A DNA stretch of 54,625 bases from Candidatus Magasanikiibacteriota bacterium (lineage in GTDB: Bacteria > Patescibacteriota > Patescibacteriia > Magasanikbacterales > UBA922), in assembly GCA_002716765.1 (NCBI GenBank), contig PBBY01000004.1:1-54625 (forward strand), given 5' to 3'. The notes beneath the pieces are model-generated. The model ran no database searches and was not told the DNA's origin. It was given only the letters and a program-made list of their open reading frames with translations. Numbering within the stretch: position 1 is the stretch's first letter; each line of letters begins with the position of its first letter. Positions 35,393 through 46,150 of this stretch are shown in pieces. Position numbers and translations under genes: made by a program.

Positions 35393-38305
35393 ATGGCATA
35401 TAATGCACACAAAAATGAAGAAAACATTGCTGATTTTTGGGAAAAAGAAAGTATATTTCAGAAGTCTATTGAGCAGCGTTCTAAGGACAGGCCGTATGTT
35501 TTTTATGATGGACCTCCTTTTGCCACAGGTTTGCCACATTACGGACATATTGTTGGGAGTATTCTCAAGGATGCGATTTCGCGTTATGCAACAATGCAAG
35601 GGTGTCGTGTAGAAAGAAAATGGGGGTGGGATTGTCATGGTTTGCCTATTGAGAATATTGTAGAAAAAGAATTAGAAACAAAAAGTAAAAAAGATATTGA
35701 AACTCTCGGTGTTGATGTGTTTAATCAAAAGTGTCGGACAAAAATAGCAGGATTTGTTGATGGGTGGAAAAAAACAATGCGTTCACTTGGTCGTTGGGCT
35801 GATATGGAAAACGCCTACAAAACAATGGACGTTGAGTATATGGAAAGTGTTTGGTGGGTATTTAAAACGTTACACGAAAATGGGTATATTTATAAAGGGC
35901 ACAGATCAATGCATGTATGTCCACGTTGTGAGACCACACTATCTCAGCAAGAAGTTAGTGAGGGGTACAAGACAATAAAAGATATTAGTGTGACAGCAAA
36001 ATTCAAGATTACTTCTTCTACAAAAGAGATTGTCAATGAAGATGCAGATGTATATGTTCTTGCTTGGACTACAACACCATGGACACTACCGGGAAATGTA
36101 TTGCTGGCATTTGGGGAACATATTACATATTGTGTGGTAAAAAGTGATGGTGCCTATTATATTTTGGCAAAAGATTTGGTTGAAGATAATTTTGCTGAAA
36201 AAGAGTATGAAGTAATTGGAGAACATGATGGAAAAACATTTGAAGGGTTTACATATGAGCCACTTTTTCCATATTATAAAGAAACAGAGAAGGCATTTAC
36301 TACGGTTTTGGCAGATTTTGTTACTGCAGAAGATGGTACGGGGATAGTCCATATTGCGCCAGGTTTTGGTGATGATGATTACAGGCTTGCAAAAGCGTTT
36401 GGTGTTCCTTTTGTGCAGCATGTTTCAATGGGCGGTCAGTTCGTTGATACGGTGGTGGATTTTGCTGGTGTACAGGTCAAACCAATCGGAGATCATATGG
36501 CAACCGATATTCTTATGGTAAAATGGCTCGCACATAACGGAAAATTATTCTCAAAAAAGAAGTATGAACATAGCTATCCACACTGTTGGAGATGTGATAC
36601 GCCGCTTTTGAATTACGCAACAGATTCTTGGTTTGTTGCGGTAACAAAAATAAAAGCACAAGCATTAGAAACAGCAAAAAATATTTCATGGATGCCTGAA
36701 CATATAAAAGGCGGTCGTTTTGGAAAATGGCTAGAAGGTGCGAAGGACTGGTCTATTTCCCGTCAACGGTTTTGGGCATCGTGTATTCCTGTTTGGGAGT
36801 GTGAATGTAAGTGCGGTGAGCAGATTGTTATTGGTTCGATTGCTGAGCTTGAGAAACGTTCTGGTGTGGTGGTGACCGATTTACACAAAGATGTATTAGA
36901 TCCAATTACCTTTCCTTGTGGTTCTTGTGATAAAGTGATGAGGCGTGTGCCAGATGTCCTGGATTGTTGGTTTGATGCCGGGTCTATGCCTTATGCACAG
37001 GCACACTACCCCTTTAAGAATAAGGAGGAATTTGATAAAGCGTTTCCAGCAAATTTTGTTGCGGAAGGGATTGACCAAACTCGGGCATGGTTTTACTATC
37101 TTCACATTTTGTCAAACGGTGTTATGGGGAAGAATGCCGTGGATAATGTTGTGGTTAATGGTATGGTTTTGGCGGAGGACGGAAAGAAGATGTCAAAAAA
37201 ATTACAAAACTATCCTGACCCAGTAGAGGTGATGAAAAAATACGGTGCGGATGCTTTGCGCTGCTATATGCTTAGCTCTCCGGTAGTTCATGCAGAAGAT
37301 TTGCATTTTTCCGAACACGGTGTTCGTGATATGTTTAATAAAACCACAAATTCATTGGCAAATGTATTATCATTTTATATGATGTATTATGATGAGCAAA
37401 ACACTGTTTCGCACACGAACACAACACACGTTTTAGATAAGTGGGTCTTGGCACGGTTAGATGAGACAAGATTAGAGGTAGAAAAGTACTTTGAAACATA
37501 TGACCTGTCGGCTCAGATGAGAACGGTGGTTGCGTTTATCGGTGACTTATCACAATGGTATGTGCGCAGAAGTAGAGAAAGGTTTAAAGGATTAACACAT
37601 AAGGAAGATGCAGGGTTTGCACTTGCTACACTAAAACACGTATTACTTGAAACAAGTAAATTTATTGCACCATCAATGCCGTTTATTGCAGAACATATAT
37701 ATCAGGAAATGAAAAAATTAGATAATACAGAAAACAATTGTGAATCTGTACATCTTGAGTTGTGGTCAAAAAGTAACAGTGTATTAGAAAATAAAGAATT
37801 ATTAGAACAAATGAATCATGCGCGGCAAGTGGTGGAGTTGGTCTTGTCACTCAGAAAAGAAACAAAGATAAAAGTACGACAACCACTTGCGCAAATTAGT
37901 GTTTCTGGAGTAACACTTTCCAAGGATTTACACTCTATTATTTTAGAAGAAGTGAATGTGCATGATTGTGTTCAAGATGTTTCTTCCGAAGATGTTGTAA
38001 CAAAAACAGAGTATGGCATAACCGTTTCGCTCGACACTACTATTACAGAAACATTAAGAAAAGAAGGGCTACTTAGAGAAATTGTCCGTGCTATTAACCT
38101 ACTAAGAAAAGAGCAGGGATTTACTGTTGAAGATAAGGTTATGGTCGAATATTTTACAGAAGACAAGTATATTGCTGCAGTTTTTGTAGAATATAGTCAA
38201 GAATTACAAAATCAAGTACTTGCAGAAAGTGTTGTTGAGAATAAAAGTGGAGAAGTGGTGGAAATAGAAAAGATTCCTGTGTATCTTACAGTTAAGAAGG
38301 TATAA
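35393..38305 (+). CDS. ileS: Isoleucyl-tRNA synthetase
   Basis: YVFYDGPPFATGLPHYGHIVGSILKDAISRY, WGWDCHGLPIE, DGKKMSKKLQNYPDP. The track start (35333) lies in the T-box, so 35393 is preferred. Confidence 0.95.
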   Translation: MAYNAHKNEENIADFWEKESIFQKSIEQRSKDRPYVFYDGPPFATGLPHYGHIVGSILKDAISRYATMQGCRVERKWGWDCHGLPIENIVEKELETKSKKDIETLGVDVFNQKCRTKIAGFVDGWKKTMRSLGRWADMENAYKTMDVEYMESVWWVFKTLHENGYIYKGHRSMHVCPRCETTLSQQEVSEGYKTIKDISVTAKFKITSSTKEIVNEDADVYVLAWTTTPWTLPGNVLLAFGEHITYCVVKSDGAYYILAKDLVEDNFAEKEYEVIGEHDGKTFEGFTYEPLFPYYKETEKAFTTVLADFVTAEDGTGIVHIAPGFGDDDYRLAKAFGVPFVQHVSMGGQFVDTVVDFAGVQVKPIGDHMATDILMVKWLAHNGKLFSKKKYEHSYPHCWRCDTPLLNYATDSWFVAVTKIKAQALETAKNISWMPEHIKGGRFGKWLEGAKDWSISRQRFWASCIPVWECECKCGEQIVIGSIAELEKRSGVVVTDLHKDVLDPITFPCGSCDKVMRRVPDVLDCWFDAGSMPYAQAHYPFKNKEEFDKAFPANFVAEGIDQTRAWFYYLHILSNGVMGKNAVDNVVVNGMVLAEDGKKMSKKLQNYPDPVEVMKKYGADALRCYMLSSPVVHAEDLHFSEHGVRDMFNKTTNSLANVLSFYMMYYDEQNTVSHTNTTHVLDKWVLARLDETRLEVEKYFETYDLSAQMRTVVAFIGDLSQWYVRRSRERFKGLTHKEDAGFALATLKHVLLETSKFIAPSMPFIAEHIYQEMKKLDNTENNCESVHLELWSKSNSVLENKELLEQMNHARQVVELVLSLRKETKIKVRQPLAQISVSGVTLSKDLHSIILEEVNVHDCVQDVSSEDVVTKTEYGITVSLDTTITETLRKEGLLREIVRAINLLRKEQGFTVEDKVMVEYFTEDKYIAAVFVEYSQELQNQVLAESVVENKSGEVVEIEKIPVYLTVKKV

Positions 38306-38328
38306 GAATTTCAGAAACTAGAAAATAT

Positions 38329-38354
38329 AAAACACACCTTTTGGGTGTGTTTTT
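38329..38354 (+). terminator. Rho-independent terminator
   Basis: aaaacacaccttttgggtgtgttttt after ileS. Confidence 0.85.
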
Positions 38355-38373
38355 GGTAAAACAATTAGCGTTA

Positions 38374-38781
38374 CTATTTAGATAAAATGGTCATATACAG
38401 AACAGGAAACGCTGTGTCTATGTTTTTGTTTTGGTGAACTCCAACACAGGTGTAGGTGTTTGGGAGAAAAGAGCGATGGACATGAACCGCATGGATCGGT
38501 TGGTGCTTGACATACGAATAGGAAGCAAACAAAGAAAATGCTGCTTTTATTGGAACGGGAATACCTAGCCATCTTCTTGATGCACAAAGAGGTAATGGCC
38601 GAATAGAAAGGATTTGCACACAATCACTTTTTACGGTTTCTGCAAGTAGTGAAAAACTTTCTTTTTTCGATTGTTTACCAAATACAACGGTCAACAGAGG
38701 TTGAGATTTAATAGAGCGTGGTGGAAAAAAGGAGCTATACTTGATCCACATATAATAGAAATAGGAATGAATTTTATGCAT
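38374..38781 (-). CDS. Hypothetical protein
   Basis: ORF abutting the next gene; no family recognised. Confidence 0.45.
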   Translation of the reverse strand: MHKIHSYFYYMWIKYSSFFPPRSIKSQPLLTVVFGKQSKKESFSLLAETVKSDCVQILSIRPLPLCASRRWLGIPVPIKAAFSLFASYSYVKHQPIHAVHVHRSFLPNTYTCVGVHQNKNIDTAFPVLYMTILSK

Positions 38782-39464
38782 TATTTCAATATTCTCCGAA
38801 CGTGACGCTCATACCCTTCGGCGATAACATATTCTTCTCCACATCTGTGATAAGAAAAACAGAGCGCACCTTTTACAAACTCCAGCTTTCTTTCTGAAAG
38901 GTTTATTAAGCCAGGTCTAAACCTATCCAATTCATCTTCAATAGTTTTTTGAAAGACATGAATATTGTGTAATTGTGCTGTTTCTGGATCACATATTTCG
39001 TTGTACACTTGAGGTTGCCCACCTTTTGGGTTTTGTGCAAACTGGATGTAGTGTGCACTGCCAAGTTCTGCATGAAAGCCAAGAATAAAGAATAATACAG
39101 AATGATGCGCATCTGACCCAACTCTTTTTTCTAGTGCATAAGAGAGTCGTGGATTATTTGAAATAATGTCTTTGAAAAAGTAATATCGACTAGACGCCTC
39201 ATTTTGCATGAGTCGTTCAAATGGGTCAGCTGGTGGCATATGCATTAGGTGTGCAAAAGGGTCAAATGTTCTTGTACAGATCATTTGTTGCTCATGTGCA
39301 TTTTGCATTGCACCGCTACAAAGAGTCAAAATCCGAGACAGCTTTTGACTAAATGTTAGGTAGCGTAAACGTCTTGCTTGGCGTGTAAGTTCTTCAAGAA
39401 TTCTACACGAGGAAATCAGAATTCCAGCCGGCATAAGATTGAGATATGTTTGGTATATTTGCAT
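38781..39464 (-). CDS. Hypothetical protein
   Basis: SD AAAGGGGTGGT before ATG 39464 (MQIYQTYLNLMPAGIL). Confidence 0.6.
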   Translation of the reverse strand: MQIYQTYLNLMPAGILISSCRILEELTRQARRLRYLTFSQKLSRILTLCSGAMQNAHEQQMICTRTFDPFAHLMHMPPADPFERLMQNEASSRYYFFKDIISNNPRLSYALEKRVGSDAHHSVLFFILGFHAELGSAHYIQFAQNPKGGQPQVYNEICDPETAQLHNIHVFQKTIEDELDRFRPGLINLSERKLEFVKGALCFSYHRCGEEYVIAEGYERHVRRILK

Positions 39465-39557
39465 ACCACCCCTTTCTTTTCGTTGTAAAAAAGAACAAAA
39501 AACATGTATATACGGTATCATGTTGTGTGTATATCAGCAAGCAATTGTATAAGTATA

Positions 39558-39595
39558 AAAAACCTCAGCAATATTGCTGAGGGCTAAAAAAGAAC
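39558..39595. terminator. Terminator-like hairpin
   Basis: aaaaaacctcagcaatattgctgagggctaaaaaa. Confidence 0.6.
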
Positions 39596-39628
39596 AAGAA
39601 TAAGATTAAGAGAAAGGGTTAAAGTGTA

Positions 39629-41005
39629 CTATTCGTTCGTCGCAAGAACGCTTTTGCGAGATGTTTTGGCAATAGTGACCCATGTGTTACCTTGTAATCT
39701 AAAAGAGAAAATAATAGTAACAATGATAATTTCTATGGCAATACCAAGCCAGCCACCTACGACACCATATCCCATTTTTATTCCCACCAGCCACATAATT
39801 GGAGGTGCTACACACCATGCCGTTATCGATGAAACCCATGCGGTAAAACGTACATCGCCAGCAGCACGAAGTGTGTTTGATACTGGTATTAATATGGCGT
39901 CAGCTATGTGAAATATTGCGACAATGACAAAAATTTGTGCTGCACGTTTTTTCACAGAAGCATCTTCGATAAATAGTGACGCAAGCTCTTCTCCAAAAAA
40001 TAAGAACATGGTGACACCAAAAAAGCTAAAGATGAGTCCAAAGCATAATGCATGTTTTGTGGTCTTTTTAATGAGCTCAAACCGATCAGCTCCACATGCT
40101 TGTGCTACAAGAGTGTTAAGGGAAGAGGCGATTGCTAGAACCGGTAACAACACTAAGTGCTCGACATTGAGGACAATTTGTTGGGCTGCCATGTCGGTTG
40201 CACTAAAGAGGCTTACTAATATGCTCAGTAGAGTAAAACTACCAGTTGCAAGAAAGTTTACAATGATTTGAGGTTTTCCAAGTCGCCACACTTGTTTTAT
40301 GTGTAACATATTTTTTATGCGCCAGTTCAAACAGTTGAGTGTGTGGTTTTTCTGAGTATATAACAATACACAGAGTTGTAAGATGGTACCAATATTTGTT
40401 GCATAAGCAATACCATCAACACCGTACGTAAAATACACGATGAAGACGTAGTCAAAAATGGCATTACATGTATTGCCTAAAATTGCCGCAATCATGGGTG
40501 CACGTGTGTTGCCTCTGGCTTCAAAATTCTTTTCACATACTGCAATCAAAAATATGGCAGGATAGATAAGTACTCGTGTGAAATAGTACGTACTTGCTGC
40601 ATTTGCTTGAGCAGGATTTTCTGAGAGGTGGTCAATGCCTTGTAAAATACCAAAAATACTTACAAGTGTCATTAACATGCCGACTGTTAGGGCAATATAA
40701 ATACTTGCAACGAAGTATTGGTTTGCTAAGCCAGTCTTTCTGTCTCCAATTGCATTGGCTATTGTTGTTTTTGTACCATCGAGAAGGCCAAAAACTGTTG
40801 ATATTATGAGCCACAGCAAGGAGCATGCGAGTCCAGTGCCAGCCAACTCATTTTTTCCTAAGTATTTTCCAATAAAGAACGTGTCTATTGTACACATGAG
40901 TGCAAACGAGAGTAGGGAGATTGCAGATGGCCAAGAAAGTTGCCAAAGTCGTTTTGGTATGTTTTTTTCCCAATTTTTTGGGTTGTTAAGATCGATTTCT
41001 TGCAC
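39629..41005 (-). CDS. MATE-family efflux transporter
   Basis: WQLSWPSAISLLSFALMCTIDTFFIGKYLGKNELAGTGLA; 12-TM-type pattern. Confidence 0.88.
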   Translation of the reverse strand: MQEIDLNNPKNWEKNIPKRLWQLSWPSAISLLSFALMCTIDTFFIGKYLGKNELAGTGLACSLLWLIISTVFGLLDGTKTTIANAIGDRKTGLANQYFVASIYIALTVGMLMTLVSIFGILQGIDHLSENPAQANAASTYYFTRVLIYPAIFLIAVCEKNFEARGNTRAPMIAAILGNTCNAIFDYVFIVYFTYGVDGIAYATNIGTILQLCVLLYTQKNHTLNCLNWRIKNMLHIKQVWRLGKPQIIVNFLATGSFTLLSILVSLFSATDMAAQQIVLNVEHLVLLPVLAIASSLNTLVAQACGADRFELIKKTTKHALCFGLIFSFFGVTMFLFFGEELASLFIEDASVKKRAAQIFVIVAIFHIADAILIPVSNTLRAAGDVRFTAWVSSITAWCVAPPIMWLVGIKMGYGVVGGWLGIAIEIIIVTIIFSFRLQGNTWVTIAKTSRKSVLATNE

Positions 41006-41258
41006 GAGTGGTTACTCCTTGGTGCAAAGATTTTGGAGAGACAACGGTTTTGGGTGTGGTACGCGTTGCCGTAAAGGATGTTATACACAATGTATTATAT
41101 ACAATATCCAATACAGCAGGGTCGTACTATCTGATACCGTCGGTAGTTTCTTTAGTAAGTTTCATAGTCGTTTCTTGCTAAATATGTGCGGAAATGTGTT
41201 CCGTAAAAAAAACTATACACGCTCTAATTAATTTTGTCAAGTTTTTGTTAAACAGGCA

Positions 41259-41287
41259 TTGACTTTTTTATCATTATTTGGTATTGT
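41259..41287 (+). promoter_or_regulatory. Putative promoter
   Basis: TTGACT-17-TATTGT upstream of the 41322 gene. Confidence 0.45.
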
Positions 41288-41321
41288 TTCTTTGTCTTTT
41301 GTTCTTGAAAAAGGAGTTTCT

Positions 41322-41675
41322 ATGAAAAAAGATATTCAGGTGACACAACTACCTGCCGAGCTGTTTGATGATGAGCGTCGTATTGTAAGAAGAAGGGTGC
41401 TGAGAGGTTGTGTATGTTGGTTGCCAAGTATTTTATTGTTTGGTTTTCTACTACTTGTTAGTGGGTGTGATCCGCTGATTTCAGTTGGTGTTATGTTTAT
41501 TATCATTATTCTTTTATCCTTAAGGGGGATGTTTATTTTACTTCAAGAGTTTGAGGCTATAAGAAAGCTATACACCAACCCAGATTTGTTGGACAAGCTT
41601 AACATGGAGATCAATGCTCAGGTTGAGCAGATCAGAAATCAGTCGCGACCTGCCTCAGAAAACCACAAGGACTAG
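41322..41675 (+). CDS. Small two-TM hypothetical protein
   Basis: SD aaaggag before ATG 41322 (MKKDIQVTQLPAELFDDE); two hydrophobic segments. Confidence 0.6.
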   Translation: MKKDIQVTQLPAELFDDERRIVRRRVLRGCVCWLPSILLFGFLLLVSGCDPLISVGVMFIIIILLSLRGMFILLQEFEAIRKLYTNPDLLDKLNMEINAQVEQIRNQSRPASENHKD

Positions 41676-41750
41676 CCGTCCTTTAGTGAAAGAAAATTCT
41701 TTCACTTTTTTATTACAAAAAAAGACCGGTCTGGTCTTGTGAGTTTTATA

Positions 41751-42788
41751 TTATAGTGGAATGTTCATTCTCCACTGTGAGAACTGTCTAAGGATCGGGT
41801 GGTCAACACCACATTGGATGTCTTCTAGGGCGTTTCGTAGTCGTTGAGTGATTTCACCAACGGTACCGTCATTATACATTACGTCTTTGTTTTTGTAACT
41901 AATTCTTCCAACCGGTGCAACGCCTGCTGCGGTCCCAGTACAAAAACACTCTTGAGCACGAAGAACGTCCGTAATTTTTAGAGGTGCTGCAGCAACGATA
42001 ATACCTAGTGCTTTGGCAATATGAATAATACTGTCTCGTGTAATGCCAGGAAGGATTGTGTCATTGAGTGGTGCTGTGTATAGCACTCCGTCTATCATGG
42101 CAAAAAAGTTTGCTGCTCCACACTCTTCAACATATTTGTTTTGTCGCGCTTCAAGATATAGTAACTCATCAAAACCTTCTTTTTTTGCCTCTAGGACATG
42201 GAGCATTCCTGGTCCGTAGTTTCCTATCGCTTTTATACCACCTGTCCCACCAGGTGCTGTGCGGTGAATGTTTTCTGGGACTTTAAGAGAGATGGGTGTG
42301 ACACCGTCTTTGAAGTACGGGCCAACAGGGCACACAAAAACAATAAATGTGTAGGACTGAGAGGGGCCAATACCTAGTTTTGCTCCAGAGCCAATCAGTA
42401 GAGCCCTAACATATAAAGATCCTTTTTCTGTGGGGGGAACGTGTTTTATGTTTTTTTGTACAACCTGTTTTACGGCTTGAGTGAATTGTTCTGTGTGGAC
42501 GCTAGGCATGCACATTCGCCTTGCGCCATTTTGAAATCGTTCTGCGTTCTGCTCAGGACGGAAAAGCGTAACATGGCCGGTCGTTGTTCTTTTTGCTTTT
42601 AATCCTTCAAATATGCCTTGTCCATAGTTTAGTGCACTGGCAGCAGGATGTAAAGAAAAATCTTCAGGAACAACAATATCAGGGTCCTGCCACTCTTGAT
42701 CGTACACTTGCACATACATGGCTTCTGTGTCTCTGTATGAGAAGTCTAGCGAATCCCAATCGTGTGGTATGGTTTTTTTGGCTATCAT
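41751..42788 (-). CDS. ilvE: Branched-chain amino acid aminotransferase
   Basis: ALNYGQGIFEGLKAKRTTTGHVTLFRPEQNAERFQNGARRMCMP; NKYVEECGAANFFAMIDG; SD AAGGAGGTGCC before ATG 42788. Confidence 0.93.
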   Translation of the reverse strand: MIAKKTIPHDWDSLDFSYRDTEAMYVQVYDQEWQDPDIVVPEDFSLHPAASALNYGQGIFEGLKAKRTTTGHVTLFRPEQNAERFQNGARRMCMPSVHTEQFTQAVKQVVQKNIKHVPPTEKGSLYVRALLIGSGAKLGIGPSQSYTFIVFVCPVGPYFKDGVTPISLKVPENIHRTAPGGTGGIKAIGNYGPGMLHVLEAKKEGFDELLYLEARQNKYVEECGAANFFAMIDGVLYTAPLNDTILPGITRDSIIHIAKALGIIVAAAPLKITDVLRAQECFCTGTAAGVAPVGRISYKNKDVMYNDGTVGEITQRLRNALEDIQCGVDHPILRQFSQWRMNIPL

Positions 42789-42921
42789 TGGCACCTCCTT
42801 TTTGATATATATATTGTAGCCACGTCTGTACCGTATCACGGATTCGTTATTTCGTCAATTATAAAAAAATCCTAGTTTTGACTAGGATTGCGATTATTTC
42901 CCCCCTTTTTTCTTAAGGTGC

Positions 42922-43260
42922 TTATTTGGTTTCTTGATTTTCTAGTGAACTAAAGTATGCTTTTTTTATTTCATCTATTGTAGGGGGCTCCTCTCTACTT
43001 TTTCTCAAGGTTCGTAAAAAATTTTTTTTGTGGTTGCTGTCCTGAAAACTCGTAATAGTATTTTCAACCATTGAGAGAATGTGTTGTGCAGCGATTTGTC
43101 TTCTTGGTTCTTCTGGGGTTTTGTATTCACTTATGTATTGTAGGAGTGTGTCCCTGCTGTGAGGGTGCAACTTATCAATACCATACATAACCAGAGAAGT
43201 TTCTGTGTATTTTTTCTCTCTTGTCTGAGAGAGGTTGAAAAAATTACCAAGTAGGCCCAT
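42922..43260 (-). CDS. Hypothetical protein
   Basis: 112-aa ORF with GGAGG-containing upstream region. Confidence 0.55.
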   Translation of the reverse strand: MGLLGNFFNLSQTREKKYTETSLVMYGIDKLHPHSRDTLLQYISEYKTPEEPRRQIAAQHILSMVENTITSFQDSNHKKNFLRTLRKSREEPPTIDEIKKAYFSSLENQETK

Positions 43261-43395
43261 GCGTTTCTTTTCCTCCGTTTTTTGAAATGGGCTTCTTATT
43301 TTATGCTATATTGCAAATTTTGTCAAGTGCTGACCTTCCTGTGTTTTTGCATTGTTTGTGCTTCTTGTGTTTTTTTTGTGATATACTAAGGATAT

Positions 43396-43935
43396 ATGAA
43401 AATAGCGATTATAGGGACTCACTCAACTGGAAAAACGTCAATAATTAGGCAACTATCATTAGGATTGCAGGAGAAAGGGAAACGTGTTTTTGTTGTTTCT
43501 GAGCTCTCTCGTTTGGCACCAGGCGAGATAAATGAGGGCGCAAAAATAGAGACACAACTCTGGATTCAGCAAAAGCAAAAAGAGGAGGAATTAAAATACG
43601 CCTTATATAATGGACACGTTTTGTGTGATAGATCTACGGTAGATAATTTTGCTTATCTTCAGCGTATTGCCAACGGAGTTGATGTTTCAGAAATAGAGAA
43701 GGAGGCGGTGCGCCACATGCAAACCTATGATTTTGTCTTTAAAACCAAAAAACTATCGTTAGCCGCTGTAGACGATGGTATTCGGAGTGTGGATGATGTT
43801 TTTAGGGACGATATAGAGCGTCGTATCGAGTTGTTGTTGAAAAAACATGATATTTCTTTTTATCACCTGCCAGAAACTTTGGAGTATAAAAAGATTGTTC
43901 GCTACATTGAAGAGGTTGCTGGTCTCAGACAGTGA
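43396..43935 (+). CDS. AAA/NadR-kinase-like P-loop NTPase
   Basis: MKIAIIGTHSTGKTSIIRQL Walker A; VLCDRSTVDNFAYL. Confidence 0.8.
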   Translation: MKIAIIGTHSTGKTSIIRQLSLGLQEKGKRVFVVSELSRLAPGEINEGAKIETQLWIQQKQKEEELKYALYNGHVLCDRSTVDNFAYLQRIANGVDVSEIEKEAVRHMQTYDFVFKTKKLSLAAVDDGIRSVDDVFRDDIERRIELLLKKHDISFYHLPETLEYKKIVRYIEEVAGLRQ

Positions 43936-43946
43936 CTTTCTTCGTG

Positions 43947-44525
43947 TTATTGCATGAGCTTTAGTGCTTTTTTTAGGAGTGATGGTGTGGTTTCTTTGGG
44001 TGAAAAAATACTCTTAACGCAAGTGTTTGATTCCTGCTTACTATACCCAAGTGCTACAAGAGCATCGATTGTTTCATAAAAAACAGAAGCTTCTTTTTCC
44101 GTCAGAGGTTCTTTTGATGTGAGTGATTCAATTTTTGTATGAAGCTCTACCACAAGTCTTTCAGCTGTTTTTTTTCCAAGTCCTTGTACTGTCGAGAGGT
44201 GTTTTGCATCTTTTCTTGCGATAGCGTCTTTTGTTTCTTGTATTGGTCCAAGACCAAGAATATGCATCGCGCTTTTTGGGCCCACAGATTTGACACCAAG
44301 AAGGAGTGAAAAAAAATCTTTTTCTTCTTGTGATGAGAAACCAAAGAGTTCCATGGATTTTTCCGAAACTTTAAGATGGGTAAAAATCTTTACTTCCAGG
44401 TCTATTGGGTATTTTTCTCTATGTGTTTTTGGTATTTGTATACCATACCCAACACCTCCTTTTGTAAGCAGGACTAGTGTGTTTTTTGTAAGCGCAACGA
44501 CTTTCCCCTCCAAGAATGTGATCAT
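43947..44525 (-). CDS. ruvA: Holliday junction branch migration protein RuvA
   Basis: MITFLEGKVVALTKNTLVLLTKGGVGYGIQIP..., LLGVKSVGPKSAMHILG, VQGLGKKTAERLVVEL; start reassigned from 44600. Confidence 0.93.
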   Translation of the reverse strand: MITFLEGKVVALTKNTLVLLTKGGVGYGIQIPKTHREKYPIDLEVKIFTHLKVSEKSMELFGFSSQEEKDFFSLLLGVKSVGPKSAMHILGLGPIQETKDAIARKDAKHLSTVQGLGKKTAERLVVELHTKIESLTSKEPLTEKEASVFYETIDALVALGYSKQESNTCVKSIFSPKETTPSLLKKALKLMQ

Positions 44526-44533
44526 AAGATTTT

Positions 44534-46027
44534 TTAGACTGACTGAAGGTAGGTGATCACTGTTTGAACACCAAAACCGTTTGCACCACCACGTATCCAT
44601 GGTTTACCTTTTTCTCCATAGCTTGAACAAGAAAGGTCAATATGTGTCCAAGGGTAGTCGGTAAAATATTCAAGAAATGCCGCGGCAGTGCTTGCGCCTG
44701 CATAGCGTGGTCCACCAACTCCGCCTATATTTTTCACATCAGCAACTTCACATTTCATGGCTTCGGAATATTCTTGACCCAAGGGGAGTCGCCATAGTTT
44801 TTCGCCAGACTGTGTTGCTGCGTTTTGTAGTGCAGTAGACATGGCATCGTCTTTTGTAAACAGTCCTGATCGTTCGTTTCCTAAAGCAACCACACATGCT
44901 CCTGTGAGTGTGGCAAAATCTATTACATGTTTTGGGGTGTACCGACTTGCGTAACTCAGAGCATCAGCAAGAATAAGCCGCCCTTCTGCGTCAGTATTTT
45001 GAATAAGTACTGTTTTTCCGTTCATTGCACGTAATATGTCATCTGGTCTGTACGAGCTACCACTTGGCATGTTTTCACATGTTGGAACAAGTCCTACAAT
45101 GTTTTGCTTTATATTTAGGGCGGCCACAGCGCGCATGATGCCGATAACTGTTGCGGCACCAAGCATGTCAAATTTCATATCACGAATATATGGGTCTGGT
45201 TTGAGAGAGAGACCGCCAGAGTCAAAAGTAATACCTTTGCCCACAAAAACAATCGGCTTTTCTTCTTGTGCACCATTCATGTGTTCCATGATAATAAATT
45301 TTGGCTCAAGAATGGATCCTTGGGAAACACCAATAAGACAACCCATGCCATGTTCTTCAATCTGGGTCCTGTCTAGAACATTCACTGATAGTTTTGGAAA
45401 TGTTTTTCCTAGTTCTTCTGCTTCTTTAGCTAGGGAGGCGGGGGTCATTTCACTTGGTGGTGTGTTTCCAAGGTGTCTTGCGAGGTTTACTGATTCTGCA
45501 ATATGCACAGCATTTTGGGTTGATAATTCCCACAGCTCTTTGTCGGCAGGGTTTTGGTGGTCCCAATAAATTGTCATCACTTTGGTTGTTTCTGCTTCTT
45601 TGTCTTTGTGTGTGTCAAAACTATATGTCGCAATATGTGCAGCAATAACACTTTCTGTAATACTGTGATTTTTTTTAAAATGTTCAGTAGCCCATTCCGG
45701 GAAGTGTATGGTAATTATTGTTGATTTTTTGTCTTGTGCTGTGCGAACTGCAGTACCAATTGTTTTTTTCCATGCTTCAATTGTTAGATCTTCTTTTTTC
45801 CCCACACCAATCAAAAGAATACGTTTATGTCCGCTATTCTTTTCATAGACTGTTGCTTGCTGTAGCGCCTTTGCTTCAAAATCTTTTGTTTCAACTAAGG
45901 TAGTTATTGTTGGGTGGAGCATCTCATATTTTTCTGGAATTTGTGTAATAATTTCTTCATTTTCTACTATTGGTATAATAAGACAGTCTGTATATGTGTT
46001 GTCTTTGTACGGTTGGTGTTCTGGCAT
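44534..46027 (-). CDS. pepA: Leucyl aminopeptidase (M17)
   Basis: VGKGITFDSGGLSLKPDPYIRDMKFDMLGAATVIG; NTDAEGRLILADAL. Confidence 0.95.
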   Translation of the reverse strand: MPEHQPYKDNTYTDCLIIPIVENEEIITQIPEKYEMLHPTITTLVETKDFEAKALQQATVYEKNSGHKRILLIGVGKKEDLTIEAWKKTIGTAVRTAQDKKSTIITIHFPEWATEHFKKNHSITESVIAAHIATYSFDTHKDKEAETTKVMTIYWDHQNPADKELWELSTQNAVHIAESVNLARHLGNTPPSEMTPASLAKEAEELGKTFPKLSVNVLDRTQIEEHGMGCLIGVSQGSILEPKFIIMEHMNGAQEEKPIVFVGKGITFDSGGLSLKPDPYIRDMKFDMLGAATVIGIMRAVAALNIKQNIVGLVPTCENMPSGSSYRPDDILRAMNGKTVLIQNTDAEGRLILADALSYASRYTPKHVIDFATLTGACVVALGNERSGLFTKDDAMSTALQNAATQSGEKLWRLPLGQEYSEAMKCEVADVKNIGGVGGPRYAGASTAAAFLEYFTDYPWTHIDLSCSSYGEKGKPWIRGGANGFGVQTVITYLQSV

Positions 46028-46150
46028 ACGAGATTTTTATGTAGGTTAGTGTCTGTATTGTATAGTATGATGATTGTTGGGTCAACACAGTCTATGCTTG
46101 CAAAAATTTCTGTGTTCTTTATACTGTAACTATATAGTATTTTTGAATTT

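Noticed and set aside
38378-38623. 81-aa minus-strand ORF inside 38374-38781
   Set aside because: Alternative frame of the longer ORF that is positioned end-to-end with the upstream gene; lower plausibility.
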